From contig OZ026612.1 in the NCBI GenBank assembly GCA_964020975.1, positions 53,699,877 to 53,763,876 on the forward strand: a stretch of DNA of 64,000 nt. The letters are read 5' to 3'. The position numbers and the translations under genes are program-made. The stretch comes from Hermodice carunculata. Its lineage: Eukaryota > Annelida > Polychaeta > Eunicida > Amphinomidae. A model generated the notes under the pieces. The model was given only the letters and a program-made list of their open reading frames with translations. It was not told where the DNA came from and ran no database searches. Below are positions 52,256-64,000 of the stretch, piece after piece (the stretch's first letter is position 1; each line of letters opens with the position of its first letter).

Positions 52256-53205
52256 TTGCAGCTTAGTTCGTTGTGTTTTGTGAGAGTGTGTTGTAAGAAA
52301 ATGTTTACCAAGCCAGCCAACCAAGTCTTGGCCAACATACAATTGAAGCACATACAACGAAATTTGCCCGCATTCAGTTATGTAGGAATTGATGCAGTTG
52401 GGCCGTCGCTCACCAAGCTGTATCGATTCGAAAAAGCGATATGGTTGTAACTTGTATTTTCACCTGTATGACCTCCCATACAGTTCATATAGAGATGCTC
52501 TATTCTCTTGATGCAAAAGCCTTAATGAATGCTTTGCGTCGTTTCGTAGCACGTAGAAATCTACCAGCTAAAGTGTTTAGCAATAACGGGAAAAATTCAG
52601 TACAGCTGAACATGAATTGTGCAAGGCTTTTCTTCATCACTCTGACAACATGGTGCAGTCATATGCAGCATCACGACGTGTAGAATGGTAATTTACTTCA
52701 TCTTTAGCGCCACATATTGGTGGTGTTTGAGAGAAAATGGTTGGTACAATAAAAAAGGGAGTGTTCCATGTCCTTTAACCAAGAACAACCCGCCTTACAG
52801 ATGAGGTTTGGGTAACTATTTTTATGTGAAGCAGAATCTATTGTAAACAGTCAACCGTGACGATCCAAATGATTTGACACCACTCTTACCAAATAGCCTG
52901 CTTTTGTTAAAAGGCAATGAGTCTATTGCTTCCAATGTGATGTCAGCCTCAGATCTTTGTCGTTGCAGATGGAAGTACATCCAACATTTTGTGAACGAAG
53001 TTTGGTGTAGATAGATCCTAAACACTCTTAGTGAACAGAACCGTCGCGCAAGACGACAGTGGAAGCATAATTGCTGATTGTTCAATCTGGTCTTCCATAC
53101 TCTCTGGCCGTCAGGTCTTGTTAAGGAGGTATCCCCTGGATGTGATGGAAAAGTGCATTCCGTGTCGAAGACAAGAGTCACTGAAATACACAGGCCCATC
53201 GCCAA
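52256..53205 (+). mobile_element. Fossil of a BEL/Pao LTR retrotransposon, integrase region
   Basis: Translated pieces match, in order, the integrase core of BEL/Pao elements (NLPAFSYVGIDAVGP; ACIFTCMTS-like CIFTCMTSHTVHIEM; LMNALRRFVARRNLPAKVFS) and the C-terminal region that follows it (NDLTPLLPNSLLLLKGNES; GCDGKVHSVSKTRV). No LTRs, capsid or reverse transcriptase parts were found nearby. It is broken in several places and looks old. Confidence 0.75.
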
Positions 53206-53209
53206 GCTT

Positions 53210-53770
53210 GTGAGGCTAGAATGATATTGTCACAATGAAACATGAAATCTTAATTTAACTGGTTAAAAATACATTCTAGCTAGTAAATTTCAGATTCGTC
53301 AGGGAGCCAAAGCTTGTTTGATTTAGTTTTTTTTTGCAAGGTCATATTGCAAGGTCGAGTGTATTTTTTCCAAGGAATGCAGTAACCAGATATGACTTTC
53401 TTGTGTTAATGTTTGTTTTCTATTTCAGATGTCAATTCCAGTAGCTGTAGCAGTAGCCCATAACAGAATTGGAAGCCTGTAGTATGCTAAAGGTCATATT
53501 GCAAGGTCAAGGGGACTTCTGTGCTCGAAATCCTTAAAATAAGTTTTCTTTGTGTCAATCATTTCCCTGTATTCCCATTTCACATGTAGAGATGCAAGTA
53601 GCAGAAACGGTAGATGTATGCAACAGTAGCAGCAGAGTGTAGAGGTAACAGTAACCTGCACAGGACATCTATGTCTGCCCATATCGCGTAATACAATTGT
53701 GATGGGTTATCACTCGATTGTCCTGAAAACCTAATGGTCCTGGTGGTGCATCTGCTTGGTGCCTCTGTAT
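53210..53770. other. Gene-free interval with a weak duplication
   Basis: AAGGTCATATTGCAAGGTC occurs at 53338 and 53491 and GTAGCTGTAGCAGTAGC/GTAGCAGAAACGGTAG words recur, suggesting an old duplication of about 155 bp. Confidence 0.5.
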
Positions 53771-53772
53771 CG

Positions 53773-53775
<3 letters not shown>

Positions 53776-53820
<45 letters not shown>
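53776..53820. repeat. (GT)n microsatellite
   Basis: About 45 bp of perfect GT units. Confidence 0.95.
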
Positions 53821-53822
<2 letters not shown>

Positions 53823-54446
53823 ATTTGCGAATTCTGGTGCACATGCTCCCCGGACCATTCTTCCTTGATGACATCACCTGTGTGACGGAAGTGGGGTAGT
53901 CGGATGAGCTTCTCTGCTGGTCAACAGTCAAGTATACTAGCATTAAAATAATTGAAAAAATTACTTATTTGTTACGTAAATTTACCTCTGGACCACCTTT
54001 GTCGATATACAATCGCATTGGAAGATAGTATAACGCTACATGCACACTGACCAAGATTCACCGACGAGACTGGCAACAAAGGGGGGGGGGGGGGAGACCA
54101 TCCATCCGAATGAGGAGGCAACATCCATTGGGAAAATCTCAGACGTAGATGGACATAAGGTTGCAAACAGCTGAGTCCTTGCCAAAGCCTTAAAACCTCC
54201 TTACAGACCAGCATGGAACTGTAAATGGGCCTGCTAGGAAATCGCCTGTCAACCTGAAAGCAGTCTGCCAAATGGGAGATGCACTCTATTTCTACTCTAC
54301 TGATCCTTGATACTTAGCAAGACTGCTGGGCTGGGGGCGGGGTCATATGGATACATAAGTTAGTGTCCATTAAGCTGGAAGATATGAAGCAAGCATCTTT
54401 GGATAACCTGTAATCACGCTTGATATTTTTGGATAGTTTGATACTT

Positions 54447-54560
54447 AAACTACATGTTCCCCCAAACTCAGATGTGTGAACATAAACTTGTTATGAGAAA
54501 ATTAAACTACATGTTCCCCCAAACTCAGATGTGTGAACATAAACTTGTTATGAGAAAATT
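54447..54560. repeat. Exact tandem duplication, 57-bp unit
   Basis: Positions 54447-54503 and 54504-54560 are identical, starting AAACTACATGTTCCCCCAAA and ending TTATGAGAAAATT. No mismatch was seen. Confidence 0.95.
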
Positions 54561-54564
54561 GACT

Positions 54565-55270
54565 CAAAACTTGTGTTTAAACTGAAAAGTTCAGGTAGTG
54601 CTGACCACATGGCTCTTGCTCACGTGGGCATGATAATGAGCCTTGTCATTGTTTGCACAGTCATTAGTCCATGACCCCTGGCAACCCGGTAAGCCACTGA
54701 CAGGGGTCACTCATAGGGAACAGGAAACCATTAGCCATTGAGAGAAGGGACCGTTTCAGACTAATCACTATTATCGTTCCGACTACTTTGATATTCTCTA
54801 TTGATATTAAAAAAAAGAAGCACAATTCATTTCTGGGCCCTAAATATGAATGACAACATCACAGAGTAAAGCTACTAGTTTATTTCACACAATAATAAAA
54901 ACACAGGACAGAAGAAGAAAGTATGTGCCATATTACAGCCTAAAATGCATAAGAATTGGCAACATTTTCTTCCAATGTAATTGTCTCGGACCTGTTTTTT
55001 GCTCAACTTATGCAACTTGTATGTGGCCTCACAAACATAAACAGAAAATAAAAAACAAAAACAAAAAATAATTTCTGTATCACATTAAAATCTACGAACG
55101 TCAAAACAAAAATATCATATCCAAGAGCGGTTCCTGGAAATTTGTTTTCTGACAACCCCTTCCGTGCCTTTGGGAGCAACTTCCAGAAAGAAAACGAACA
55201 ACCTTTTAGGAACAACTTCAAAATTTTCTAACTTGTTTTTATGTTGTTTCAGGACTCACCACTGAATTCG
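54565..55270. other. Gene-free interval
   Basis: No recognisable gene. An A-rich stretch at 55038-55070 gives an artefactual frame. Confidence 0.35.
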
Positions 55271-55276
55271 ATTCTG

Positions 55277-55277
<1 letters not shown>

Positions 55278-55346
<69 letters not shown>

Positions 55347-55347
55347 C
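55278..55347. repeat. (CA)n-(TA)n compound microsatellite
   Basis: About 48 bp of CA units followed by about 20 bp of TA units. Confidence 0.95.
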
Positions 55348-55649
55348 ATATACTTATAAATACATTTAATTTCTCTTATTTCAATTTTTGAAAAAAAGTG
55401 TGACTGAACGAATAATGTGAAAATTCTATCAAGTCAGAAAAAATGCTGTAGAATCTTTAAATACTTCCAAGCCTGAAAAAAACTATGGATACAAATTTGT
55501 ATATAGTAATCAGAAAATCTATAGGTTTACTGTACTTGTGACAAAATTAATTTTGATCCAAAGTTGCCAGCCTCACTGAGCACTGGCAACAGATCTTCTA
55601 CCTTAAAATGGGTCTCCGGACTCTCGGCCTAGCGAATGCTGGGGGACAT

Positions 55650-56850
55650 TTGCCAGAGGCAAGTCATAAACAAGGTCTAGGCATACTCCAGGTATGCTAA
55701 CCTACGCACCTTGTAAGTTCTAGCTTGGACTTGCATCAGGGCCAAAGGCCTATCTAAAGCATTCCAGTAGGCCTTCAGGGAGGTCTGCTTAATATAAGAT
55801 GAGATGTTGTATTGGCAGAGCTGTTCCTTTTGGGAGTTATCCAAGGGCAAAAGGAGGGCAACCTGTGACCCCTGGCACCATTGGTGCATAAGACATACCA
55901 AGGCAGAGTTCTCACCATGTACAAGGCTCTTGCTTGAGCAGGTAGAGCCATATCCAAGCAAAAATCATAAAACCCCCAAAGGCCATTGATGTATCTTAAA
56001 CCACTTGTTTCTTTTGCAACAAAGCCCAACTGAGGTTTCAGGGTCATCTGGGAATGGTTAGGCAATCATTGTCTGGTACAACTACATCTGTCAAGCATGC
56101 AGGTTCAGTACATGAGGATTTCTGTGGAGCACACTTGACCATGGTTGCATCAGAACTTTTGGCTATGCCCGTAAAAGCAGCGGCCCGGTGCTTACCTCCA
56201 GGGGTTCCAGGGACCAATCTGTCCCCACTCACCATAGGGCAACCAAGATCAGATTGCTGTCATAGGAACAAGCCTTCCACAGAACCCTTGGGAGGATCTC
56301 AGCAGGTGGAAGGGTTGCTCCAGTGCATGACTACAGCATCCATAGCTGGGGTCTGAGGATCTTGGACAGGCAACACTCAAACCGGAAGTTTTGTGTTTGC
56401 ACTTGTCGCAAACATATCAACATGTGGGGTACCCTCCCAGCCTACATGGCCTCAATGACCCATGGGTAGGCTGACCATTTCTTGCCTACTGCCTGACCTC
56501 TTCTCCAGAGTGATCTGGCCAGACATGCCTCGCATGCATGCAAATGTGGTGTGTGGAGCACCATCAAGTGATGTGTCCTGCTAATTCCATCAGGTTTTGG
56601 CCCACCCTTCTAGTTGCGGTAGGTGATCATGGTCCTGTTGTTGCACATGAGGATAATATGTTCTCCTCTTGGTCCTGGAAGTGGGGAAGTGCTAAGTGTA
56701 TTGCCTCCAGTTCCAACCAGTTTATATGAAGGGATTTGGACTGCATGGGCCAAAGGCCAATGCTGTCTGGCCCTCCACATGGGCTCCCCACCTGGAACGA
56801 CAACTAGACTTAATAATAGTAAGAACTCAAATAAACACTTTTAAGTGTAG
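55650..56850 (-). mobile_element. Fossil of a DIRS-like (tyrosine-recombinase) retroelement, RNase H and downstream region
   Basis: On the minus strand, pieces such as LHINWLELEAIHLALPHFQD and the NLMELAGHITWWCSTHH / ICMHARHVWPDHSGEE stretch (56730-56500) match the RNase H region of DIRS-type polyproteins. A less conserved segment continues to about 55650. The G+C content is above that of the flanks. It is broken in many places and old; no terminal repeats were identified. A Gypsy-type element is a less likely alternative. Confidence 0.55.
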
Positions 56851-56859
56851 GTATAAACA

Positions 56860-57400
56860 TGACCTTATCATGATGGGAGCTCAAACGCCTAATTTTTCCA
56901 AACAAGTACCATCTGCGTGAACTTAAACAGTCTGCTCTATTGGGGTGTTTGTACTGAAATTTTGACCTTTGCCATATATGTCTATTACTAGCAATATCAG
57001 ATAGCCATGCAGCTTGATGAAGAAAATGACTTTGTTATTTACATGACAATATACAAATGATTGTAATGTAGTAGTACACCTGAAATATGTGGCATTATTT
57101 TTCATTTATTTTAACACAAATTTCCTTTTTGAGCTTCAAGTGTTATTCAGGATTGCAAGTTTGCTGATGTTTATCCCATATTCGGACATAGAGAGATCTT
57201 ATACAGTGTTAAATTATTCATGTTATGCTGGATCTGAAATTCAAGCATAGGAAGAATGTAATATTTATCGCGTAGCAGTATGATTTCCATTTATATTTCA
57301 TACACTGTGAAATCAAGATTTGTTTTATGGTAATGCACTTGTTTTACTTGTCACTTCGGACAAACAGGATCCTCTACAACGTTTTGCGATACTCACAGAG
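56860..57400. other. Gene-free interval
   Basis: AT-rich, no gene or repeat recognised. Confidence 0.35.
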
Positions 57401-57640
57401 TTGACAAATTATAATTGCCTCCTTCGTCCCTTATTTTTCATATTGTTATAAAAGTCACGGCCATCTTTGGTACCTTTATATTGCCGTATTTGCTTTTGGG
57501 TAGGGCCTGGTTTCCAATGGTCACAAATTTCTATGGGCAAATTGTTCCAAACGCTGTCAAATTGGCCCTTCTTCCAAAGTTTGTGTGAGGAGTTGGTATT
57601 TTGAGCTGTTCATGTGAGTATGTTTCATATTCTGTTGTCA
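57400..57640 (-). pseudogene. Possible LINE C-terminal fragment
   Basis: The minus strand reads LKIPTPHTNFGRRANLTAFG in one frame and SVWNNLPIEICDHWKPGP in the next. Together they resemble the R(T/N)xFGRR...WNxLPxEI block at the C terminus of Jockey/CR1 reverse-transcriptase proteins. A single frameshift separates them. Short and eroded. Confidence 0.4.
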
Positions 57641-58268
57641 AATTCATTATTCCATATTTTTCTTATGGGTTTTTTCAGATGTGTGGGTAGTATAACCAGT
57701 TCCTATCATCCGTTCCTTTCTCGCTGGTTGATGGGAAACACCGCTTTTCTGTGGTTATGCCAGTTGTAGGAGAGGCCACAGCAATGTTGCCGTCACCATT
57801 TCTTGTACATTTTCTGTGATTTTGCTGTCCAAAGTATATCGCAAATCTATATGCGGTTTAATAACGCATTTCAAGTTCGTCATCATGTCCCTGTTTTAAG
57901 GATACACTCCTGCTTAGCAGAGGTGTGCACAAAGTAGGCCATGAAACACAAGGAACTAAATAGCTCAACAAAGTAGCTAAAGCAGAGAATTGTCGTTTGC
58001 CATTGTCATTCGTGTCACTTTTTTGTATTTATGCAGCAATTGCGCAGGCTGAACGTACAACTTTCCTAATTTCAGTTTGAAACGGATTCAACCTTTTCAA
58101 TTTTTCAAACTTTGAATTTTTTGTGGCAAAGCAAACTATAAGAAGTGAATAGAAAAGTGGGTCTCACAGTTTACAAATAATACACACGAATTTCAATGTT
58201 TTAATGAAAAATAAACAAGATGTGTTTGTAAAACATACTATCAGTCAATTAAAACGTACGGGTACATT

Positions 58269-58556
58269 TTGTTTGGTATGATTTTGCAGGCCAACAACAT
58301 TGATGTTTTGCTATGGCCAGTATTTTCCCTGGACATGAGTCCCATCGAGCATTTGTGGGGTCAACTTGGCCTGCAACTGTCCAGAAGGATGCCCTACCCA
58401 ACCATAAGACAGCAAATCATCCAGGCCTTATCAAAAGAGCAGGACCGCATCCCTCAGTACAGTATTAAGCGTCCAATCCAAAGTATGTGTCAAAGATGCC
58501 AAACTTTTGTAGGTGCTGGTGGTGGACCATACGCCCGATTGAAATGTGACTTGTGA
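58269..58556 (+). pseudogene. Tc1/mariner transposase, C-terminal fragment
   Basis: The frame contains ANNIDVLLWPVFSLDMSPIE then HLWGQLGLQLSRR, the end of the DDE domain of Tc1-type transposases with the third catalytic Glu (SPIEHLW). A closing SMCQRCQTFVGAGGGPYARL follows. The DNA-binding domain and first two catalytic acids are absent upstream, so this is a truncated copy of about 90 codons. The frame itself is intact to its stop, which suggests it is not very old. Similarity begins right after TTTTGCAG, an acceptor-like site. Confidence 0.75.
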
Positions 58557-58869
58557 AACTAGAGGACACTGAGAGAGCCCTCTGACTTACGCACAATATG
58601 CCACGCAAAAATCCATTTTGACATTTCATGATCCAGTGAAACGTTCAAACAGTCTATATATAGTAGAATGAGCAGCTTGGGTGTATGGAATAAAAATTTT
58701 GAACATATGTTCCATTGTGCGTTTTCATTGACTGACATTAGAGATGCTCCCCTGCCGTCATTATGTATGCCCTCATTACCCAGTTGATAGTGCAAAATGG
58801 AGCGCTTTTGCCCTGCGAAGTGGATGCGGAAACCAAATTCACCAAAGTGGCCATGTGACTTTTGAAATT

Positions 58870-60340
58870 AGGTCAAGGTTATCCTTCTTTGAAGCTGATC
58901 TAGACCTTATAGACGACTATAAACGTCTGCGATTTAATAGAATTTCTGAAGCTATTGATAACCATGAATATGGTGTTAGTGTCTTTACTGATTTATCGAA
59001 AGCATTTGATATAATTAACTAGGCAGTTCTTTTCAGTAAATTGTCATTTTATGGAAAAAGAGCCATTGCTCTTGAATTCTTCAAACGTTATATGAGGAAT
59101 AGAGAACAATGTGTATGTTTTCAAAATTCCAAATCTGATTCTATGAAAATCACATGTGGAGTTCCCCAAGGGTCAATATTGGGCCCCACTCTGTTGTTGC
59201 TTTATATTAATGACCTTGGTGTATTATCAGTCAATATATTTTTACTACCTCATGCAGATGACATACATTTATCATTCTCTGGATCTGATCTGGACCTATT
59301 AGAATAAAATACCAATGTGTCCATGCCTCACGTCATGGAATGGTTCCTTTCAAACAGATGATCAGTTAATCTTGATCAAGCAAATTCCATGCTATTAACT
59401 ACTGGAAATCGCCCAACTGACAATTTCTCCATTAAGGTGAATGATATTATCTGGAGCAAACCTTATACTATGATGTTTTAGCTGTTTGGATTCATTCGAA
59501 ACTAAATTGAAAGTATCACATTGATCAAACTTCATGTTAATTGAGCAAAATTGCAGGTATTTTTTAAGAAAATAAGATGGAAACTCGGGAAGTCTATTTT
59601 AGCTCAGCTCTATTATAGTCTAGTGTATCCTTATCTGATTTATTGCTTTGTAATTTGGGCATTTAATTTATACTACAAATGTGTAAAAAAATGTTGTTCA
59701 GAAGAAGATTATATGGATTATCAATTTTTCTGCGGTTGATGCCCACACAGACACTATCTTCAAAGATCTCAAGATTTTGAGATTTGAGTTCATAAATGTT
59801 TTTTGACAGGGGTATTCATGTTAAAAACGAGCCATAATTTATTGCCTAGTATGGTCAGTAATTTCTTCATTTTTATCCTCGATTTTCACTATTATCATAC
59901 TACACAAACGAATAATCTATTTGTAACTCACCATAGAACTAATGTTTATAAAGTTTCTATATAGGTTCAAGGTCCCATTGTATGGAACAGGCATTGGTCA
60001 ATTGGTACAAAATACACCTTATCTACATTTGTTTAAAAGGAAGCTGAAAGATCATCTGCTTCAAGATATTTTGAATTGTTTTTATTTCAATTTTATTATT
60101 CTCAATAGTTCTCACATGCATTTCCATGTTTTTCCAATGATTGTGGTATAGCATGTGATGAACTGTGTTGTACATGTTTTACTATTACCAATGTCTACCA
60201 ACATGTAAATGAATTTTTGATAAGTATCAGTAGGGGATTTTCATAAGCTCTTGTGAGTTTCTATCCCCAGGTGTGTGTCTCTGTATAAATCAGACTTATA
60301 TATGGAGACAATACAATTGAATTCAATACAAAATAAAAGC
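58870..60340 (+). pseudogene. Decayed, 5'-truncated LINE (Jockey/CR1-like)
   Basis: The reverse transcriptase starts abruptly at about 58900 with RFNRISEAIDNHEYGVSVFT, then motif A (DLSKAFDIIN), motif B (GVPQGSILGP, 59158-59187) and motif C (HADDIHLSF, about 59253). Thumb and C-terminal pieces follow at 59551-59739 (LYYSLVYPYLIYCFVIWAFN) and 59800-60100 (NNLFVTHHRTNVYKVSI, then HLFKRKLKDHLLQDIL). Stops and frame changes occur throughout. The end near 60305-60340 is A-rich (ATACAAAATAAAA). The endonuclease half is missing, the usual result of incomplete target-primed reverse transcription. Confidence 0.8.
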
Positions 60341-60344
60341 TCTG

Positions 60345-62690
60345 GTTTCAAAAAGTCTGCAGTTATTTAGTAGAAACCAAATTCACTAATTTGGCATTCT
60401 GACCTTGGGAATTGCCTCCAGGTCACCCATTTCAGAACTTGAGCTAACTCTTATAAAAGGCTATATTCCTGTCCAATATGAAAGCCCCCTAGGTCAAAAA
60501 CACCTTTAGTAATCATATATTCAAACCTTATAATTTGTTAAGTCTGCCATTGGAAACCACAAAGCCTATACAAATAGCTTTTCTCTGGGAATTAAATTCT
60601 CATTAGCAGTTTAAACCTGGTTATTATGCAACTATTACTAAACGAATCTGAGCAATTTCGTCACGCTGCCCAACTCTATAAAATGTAAAATGTTCACACA
60701 TCCCTAAGAAACGATTTTTACAATTTCTTAAGCACAAAAAATTTTTCCGCACAAACCTGGATATATCTAAATCTGCCGTTTTATAACTAAATTCCTTACC
60801 CCACTTGCATTTTTACCTTTAACACATAATACGATCACGCCTGTATTACATATACATACTAGCACATTTCCTCAGTCTTAACCAGCTAAATAAATAGTCT
60901 CCACTGTTTTCTTTTACAGAACCACAGAACACTTACACCTCTGTAACAAATATTTCATGAGAAATGCAGACTTCATTCTCTTTTACATATCTGAATCTTA
61001 GGTACAAAGTCTGCAGATATAGCATTATCATACACATCGTATTATCATGGAAACAATGTCTTTTCTTTTATGTCATGCAGGAAATATTTGGACCCATTTT
61101 CTTATATAATTATTGAACATGACCTACATATACATCATATTACATATTTAATGGTACTGCCACAAAACTAATTTTCCACATATTAGCAGTATATATCCCT
61201 GACAGACTTAACCCAGCAGCTGCATAAGAGAGAAAAAAGGATTAAAAGGTAGGGGCTGCTCACACATCCCGCACAGAGAACTGATTTGTAGATAAAAGTA
61301 CAGGGTTTACGATTTATTCTCTGCAACGTGTGCTATGTATTTTAACAATCCTTGTCTTCTCTAGGTAAATGCTTTCATCATCTGATTCTCTGTGTCCCAG
61401 AAGGATGAAGATGCTTCGCATTTAATGTGGGTGCCAATAAACTTGTATCATCTTTAATACTGGGAACGAAGTACATCCTAGTACATCTTATGAGGCCCCA
61501 AGAAGTGGTCATTTATAGGATAGTAACGTCTTACGTCAATGAATTTGACCCATCTTTATTTATCCTGTTATTTTCTTCACCCTTTTACGTCATAAAGTTA
61601 CAAACTTTTTCTTTTTTCTGTAGAACAAATGTTTGTATGATTTTGGTCCTCTTGCTTGGTGAGTGAAATAACATTGTCCCTCCTTTGAGAGAGCACCTCT
61701 AGAGCCACCCAAGAGGTGGTCATATAAAGCAGCTCGTCTCGCAAAGGTGGTTCGACTCTTGCACCATCAGCTCAACAACTAATCACTTCTTTGAACTTCC
61801 ATCCATTATTCAATTCAAATATGATTGACTACATATATTAGATTCTATTCAATCTTGCAGTCTTGTGTTAACTCATTTATTTATATCATAAACACATATT
61901 TAAATTGTAATCTGGCTTTGACAAATTATTTTATCGATTTTGTGCAGAATACGTAAGTTTTACTTATCGGTAATGGTATCTTTCTGCATGGAGAAGTGAC
62001 TTTTAGGGTTGTTTTGGGTGGCCACTGGTCAGGTTCTGCACGTGGTCTCCCAAAAGAGGTGAATGATCATTAGAATGTGCTTTCACACAGTTAAAATGGT
62101 CGCAAAAGGCAGGTGGTCTCCCAAAGAGGGGTCTTTCTTTTCATTTTTTCCCCAAGAAGCAGAGTATTTCAGGGTAAGTTTTGGTTACGTTGGATCATGA
62201 ATAGCTGGTGACCCACTGGGATGAGTTCTGAGAACTATGGATCATTATCAACAGATAAAAGTTATTTGATACCTGGTCTTGGACGACATGCATAGGGAAT
62301 CTGAAAATAAAGGAAGAGGCACACTGGGTCAGTGTGACCCTGTATTATGCAATTGTCTGGGCAGTGCTACGTTTGGGGGAAACCGTGCTTAACAATCCAC
62401 TGAACAACCAATGGGATCGCCAGAGCAAGGAGTACACTGTGAATGCAAAGCATACGTCACACATACTGTTGACTAATACATCCTTATTAATGAACCCTGG
62501 TATGCAGGTCATGTTGATTAATATATCATGCCCTTTTGCTGCTATTGTTGGCCTAGTATCATATCCTGCCATTCAGAATAATCAGAACAAATATGCAACT
62601 TTAAGAATATTTAGTGGAGAGGTACACCCCATGCATGCACCTTTCAGAAATCCCTGTGCAATATGTTATTAATCAGTCAAAAATAACCAG
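60345..62690. other. Gene-free interval
   Basis: AT-rich DNA. The frames at 61427-61666 and 62334-62672 contain no recognisable domain. No repeat relation was seen apart from GAAACCAAATTCACTAATTT at 60371, related to 58830. Confidence 0.4.
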
Positions 62691-62699
62691 GATCAAATC

Positions 62700-63180
62700 T
62701 TTTGTGAAGCCCCGATGCACTGGTGCCACTGGACTTGTTCAGGAATCAGGGATGCGGAGTATTACCGCCTAACGAGCATTTTGTTTACTTCTCTCACAAG
62801 CTATCTTTCCACGAATTTTCAGAACAATCTGAGAAATGTATTTGGAGAAGTCGAAAATATGACAAACACACAAAGATTCGTAGAAAATCACAGCGCCACC
62901 TGTTCCACAAATTAAGGTCTGGGGTCCCCGGAATGTATTTCTATACTATGTCGAAGCAATGGCTTGGTGGTTTCGGAACATTTTTCTAAAATAAAAAAAT
63001 CCAAAATCGTTGGAGCATGACCATCTGAGCACAATTGGTAGAGACCCAAGCAATATGTATCCCTACAAAGTTTTAGGTGAATTTGGTCAACGATTTTCAG
63101 ACTGTTGACTGAGGCAAGACGGATGAAGGACCATATGATGAGCTCAGCTAACTGATAAGTCAGCTGGGCTAAAAACTCCA
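62700..63180 (+). repeat. Modular dispersed repeat, copy
   Basis: CACAGCGCCACCTGTTCCAC, TTAAGGTCTGGGGTCCC, GGAGCATGACCATCTGAGC and CCTACAAAGTTTTAGGTGAA are followed by AGACGGATGAAGGACC and the inverted end AGCTCAGCTAACTGA/TAAGTCAGCTGGGCT. Confidence 0.8.
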
Positions 63181-63189
63181 GGAGAAGGC

Positions 63190-64000
63190 CGACACAAAGA
63201 GCATTAATTTCCACCGACTACAGAATGAAACTGAATAATTAAAAAAAAAAAATACCGAGACTTCAACTACCTAGCCCATTTTGCAACATATTACAGAACT
63301 TGTCATGTAATTGTATATCTGAACAATTTTGGATAAACACTTCCGCAGCCAAAACAAGAGCGTTTCACCTGATGAGGCAGCAATCATTTCAATACACTGG
63401 AACGCCCGTGATACAGAGTCACCTGGTGGCCATACGCGGAAGTCCTGTTACATGTTTCTTTCCGTAAGTTGGGACAGCCATAACTTTCGTCAGGTCTACT
63501 CAGTCCTGAAGTTTACAATGCTAATGACTAATGCCTGCCAGACCCTTTAAAATATAAAGGAAATTTATACTGGATAGTATTTGATCATTATCAGCAAGAA
63601 ACAAAGTGCCAGATAATATAGTTGTAAATGCTGCCGAAGGCCAAGTAAATTAGGGTGGCATGTACCTCTTGTAAGATTCAACGTGAATCTTTTTTGTACC
63701 TTTTGCGCTTCAATATGTGAGTGTGTACCTGTCCTGAATTTTTCCCCAGTCCAAGTTCACGTACATATTTAATGTTCCTCTCCTTAACTGATGCAACTGT
63801 GCTTACGAGAAAATAAAAGTAAAAACTATTAAATGTTTTGTGAAGATTAACAAGACTACATTCTCGCCATATCTTAAGAGAATATACGGCGTGCGGTTTG
63901 AGACAAAATAACAAAACATAAAAATACGCCAAATTTATTTTTTGTAAAAATGAAGGTCTTCCTGTAGACCACCAGAGGTACAGGGTTACCGGAAGTTTTC
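63190..64000. other. Gene-free interval to the window edge
   Basis: Starts with a poly-A run at 63240-63252. No gene or recognisable repeat otherwise. A gene cut by the edge cannot be excluded. Confidence 0.35.

Noticed and set aside
52822-53205. 127-codon minus-strand frame.
   Set aside because: It overlaps the plus-strand BEL/Pao fossil and has no domain of its own.
62334-62672. 112-codon plus-strand frame with hydrophobic stretches.
   Set aside because: No domain, no splice context, and residue use like random AT-rich sequence.

Overview
This window is animal nuclear DNA, almost certainly from a marine invertebrate. The evidence is spliced genes with multi-kilobase introns, very long tetranucleotide and dinucleotide microsatellites, many decayed retroelements, and a gene class (NIT-domain guanylate cyclase) known from invertebrates. 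The species cannot be read from the sequence. A mollusc or other lophotrochozoan is my best guess; a hemichordate or lancelet is possible.

Only two convincing host genes are present. On the plus strand, six exons between 1442 and 16944 join in frame into a complete 622-residue receptor guanylate cyclase. It has a cytoplasmic N terminus, a first membrane helix, an extracellular nitrate/nitrite-sensing (NIT) domain, a second membrane helix, a signalling-helix linker and an intact class III guanylate cyclase domain. On the minus strand, 43642-44613 is an intronless 323-residue class A GPCR with intact DRY and NPxxY but without two usually conserved helix residues. Nothing shows that the two genes act together.

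Layout. 1-1440: microsatellites and upstream sequence. 1442-17150: cyclase gene; its introns carry local duplications, about 3 kb of a modular dispersed repeat (6.7-9.9 kb), a 21-bp-spaced AT array (10.0-10.6 kb) and a foldback element packed with CCAAT and ACGCGT motifs (12.3-13.8 kb). 17.2-35 kb: gene-poor DNA with a reverse-transcriptase relic (18.15-18.66 kb), a degenerate tandem array (25.8-26.6 kb), AT/GT microsatellites and further copies of the modular repeat. 35.3-39 kb: a decayed LINE on the minus strand, followed by locally duplicated DNA with A/C-only tracts to 41 kb. 41.3-42.3 kb: an unusual element with CTCGT-like words every 10-11 bp between short inverted repeats. 43.1 and 48.5 kb: two copies of a SINE-like repeat. 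46.5, 52.3-53.2 and 55.7-56.8 kb: broken retroelement fossils (DIRS-like and BEL/Pao). 57.4-60.3 kb: LINE pieces and a Tc1-type transposase fragment. 60.3-64 kb: no recognisable gene.

I recognised no tRNA or rRNA gene, CRISPR array or bacterial feature. Function and family calls come from motifs read by eye; no database search was run.
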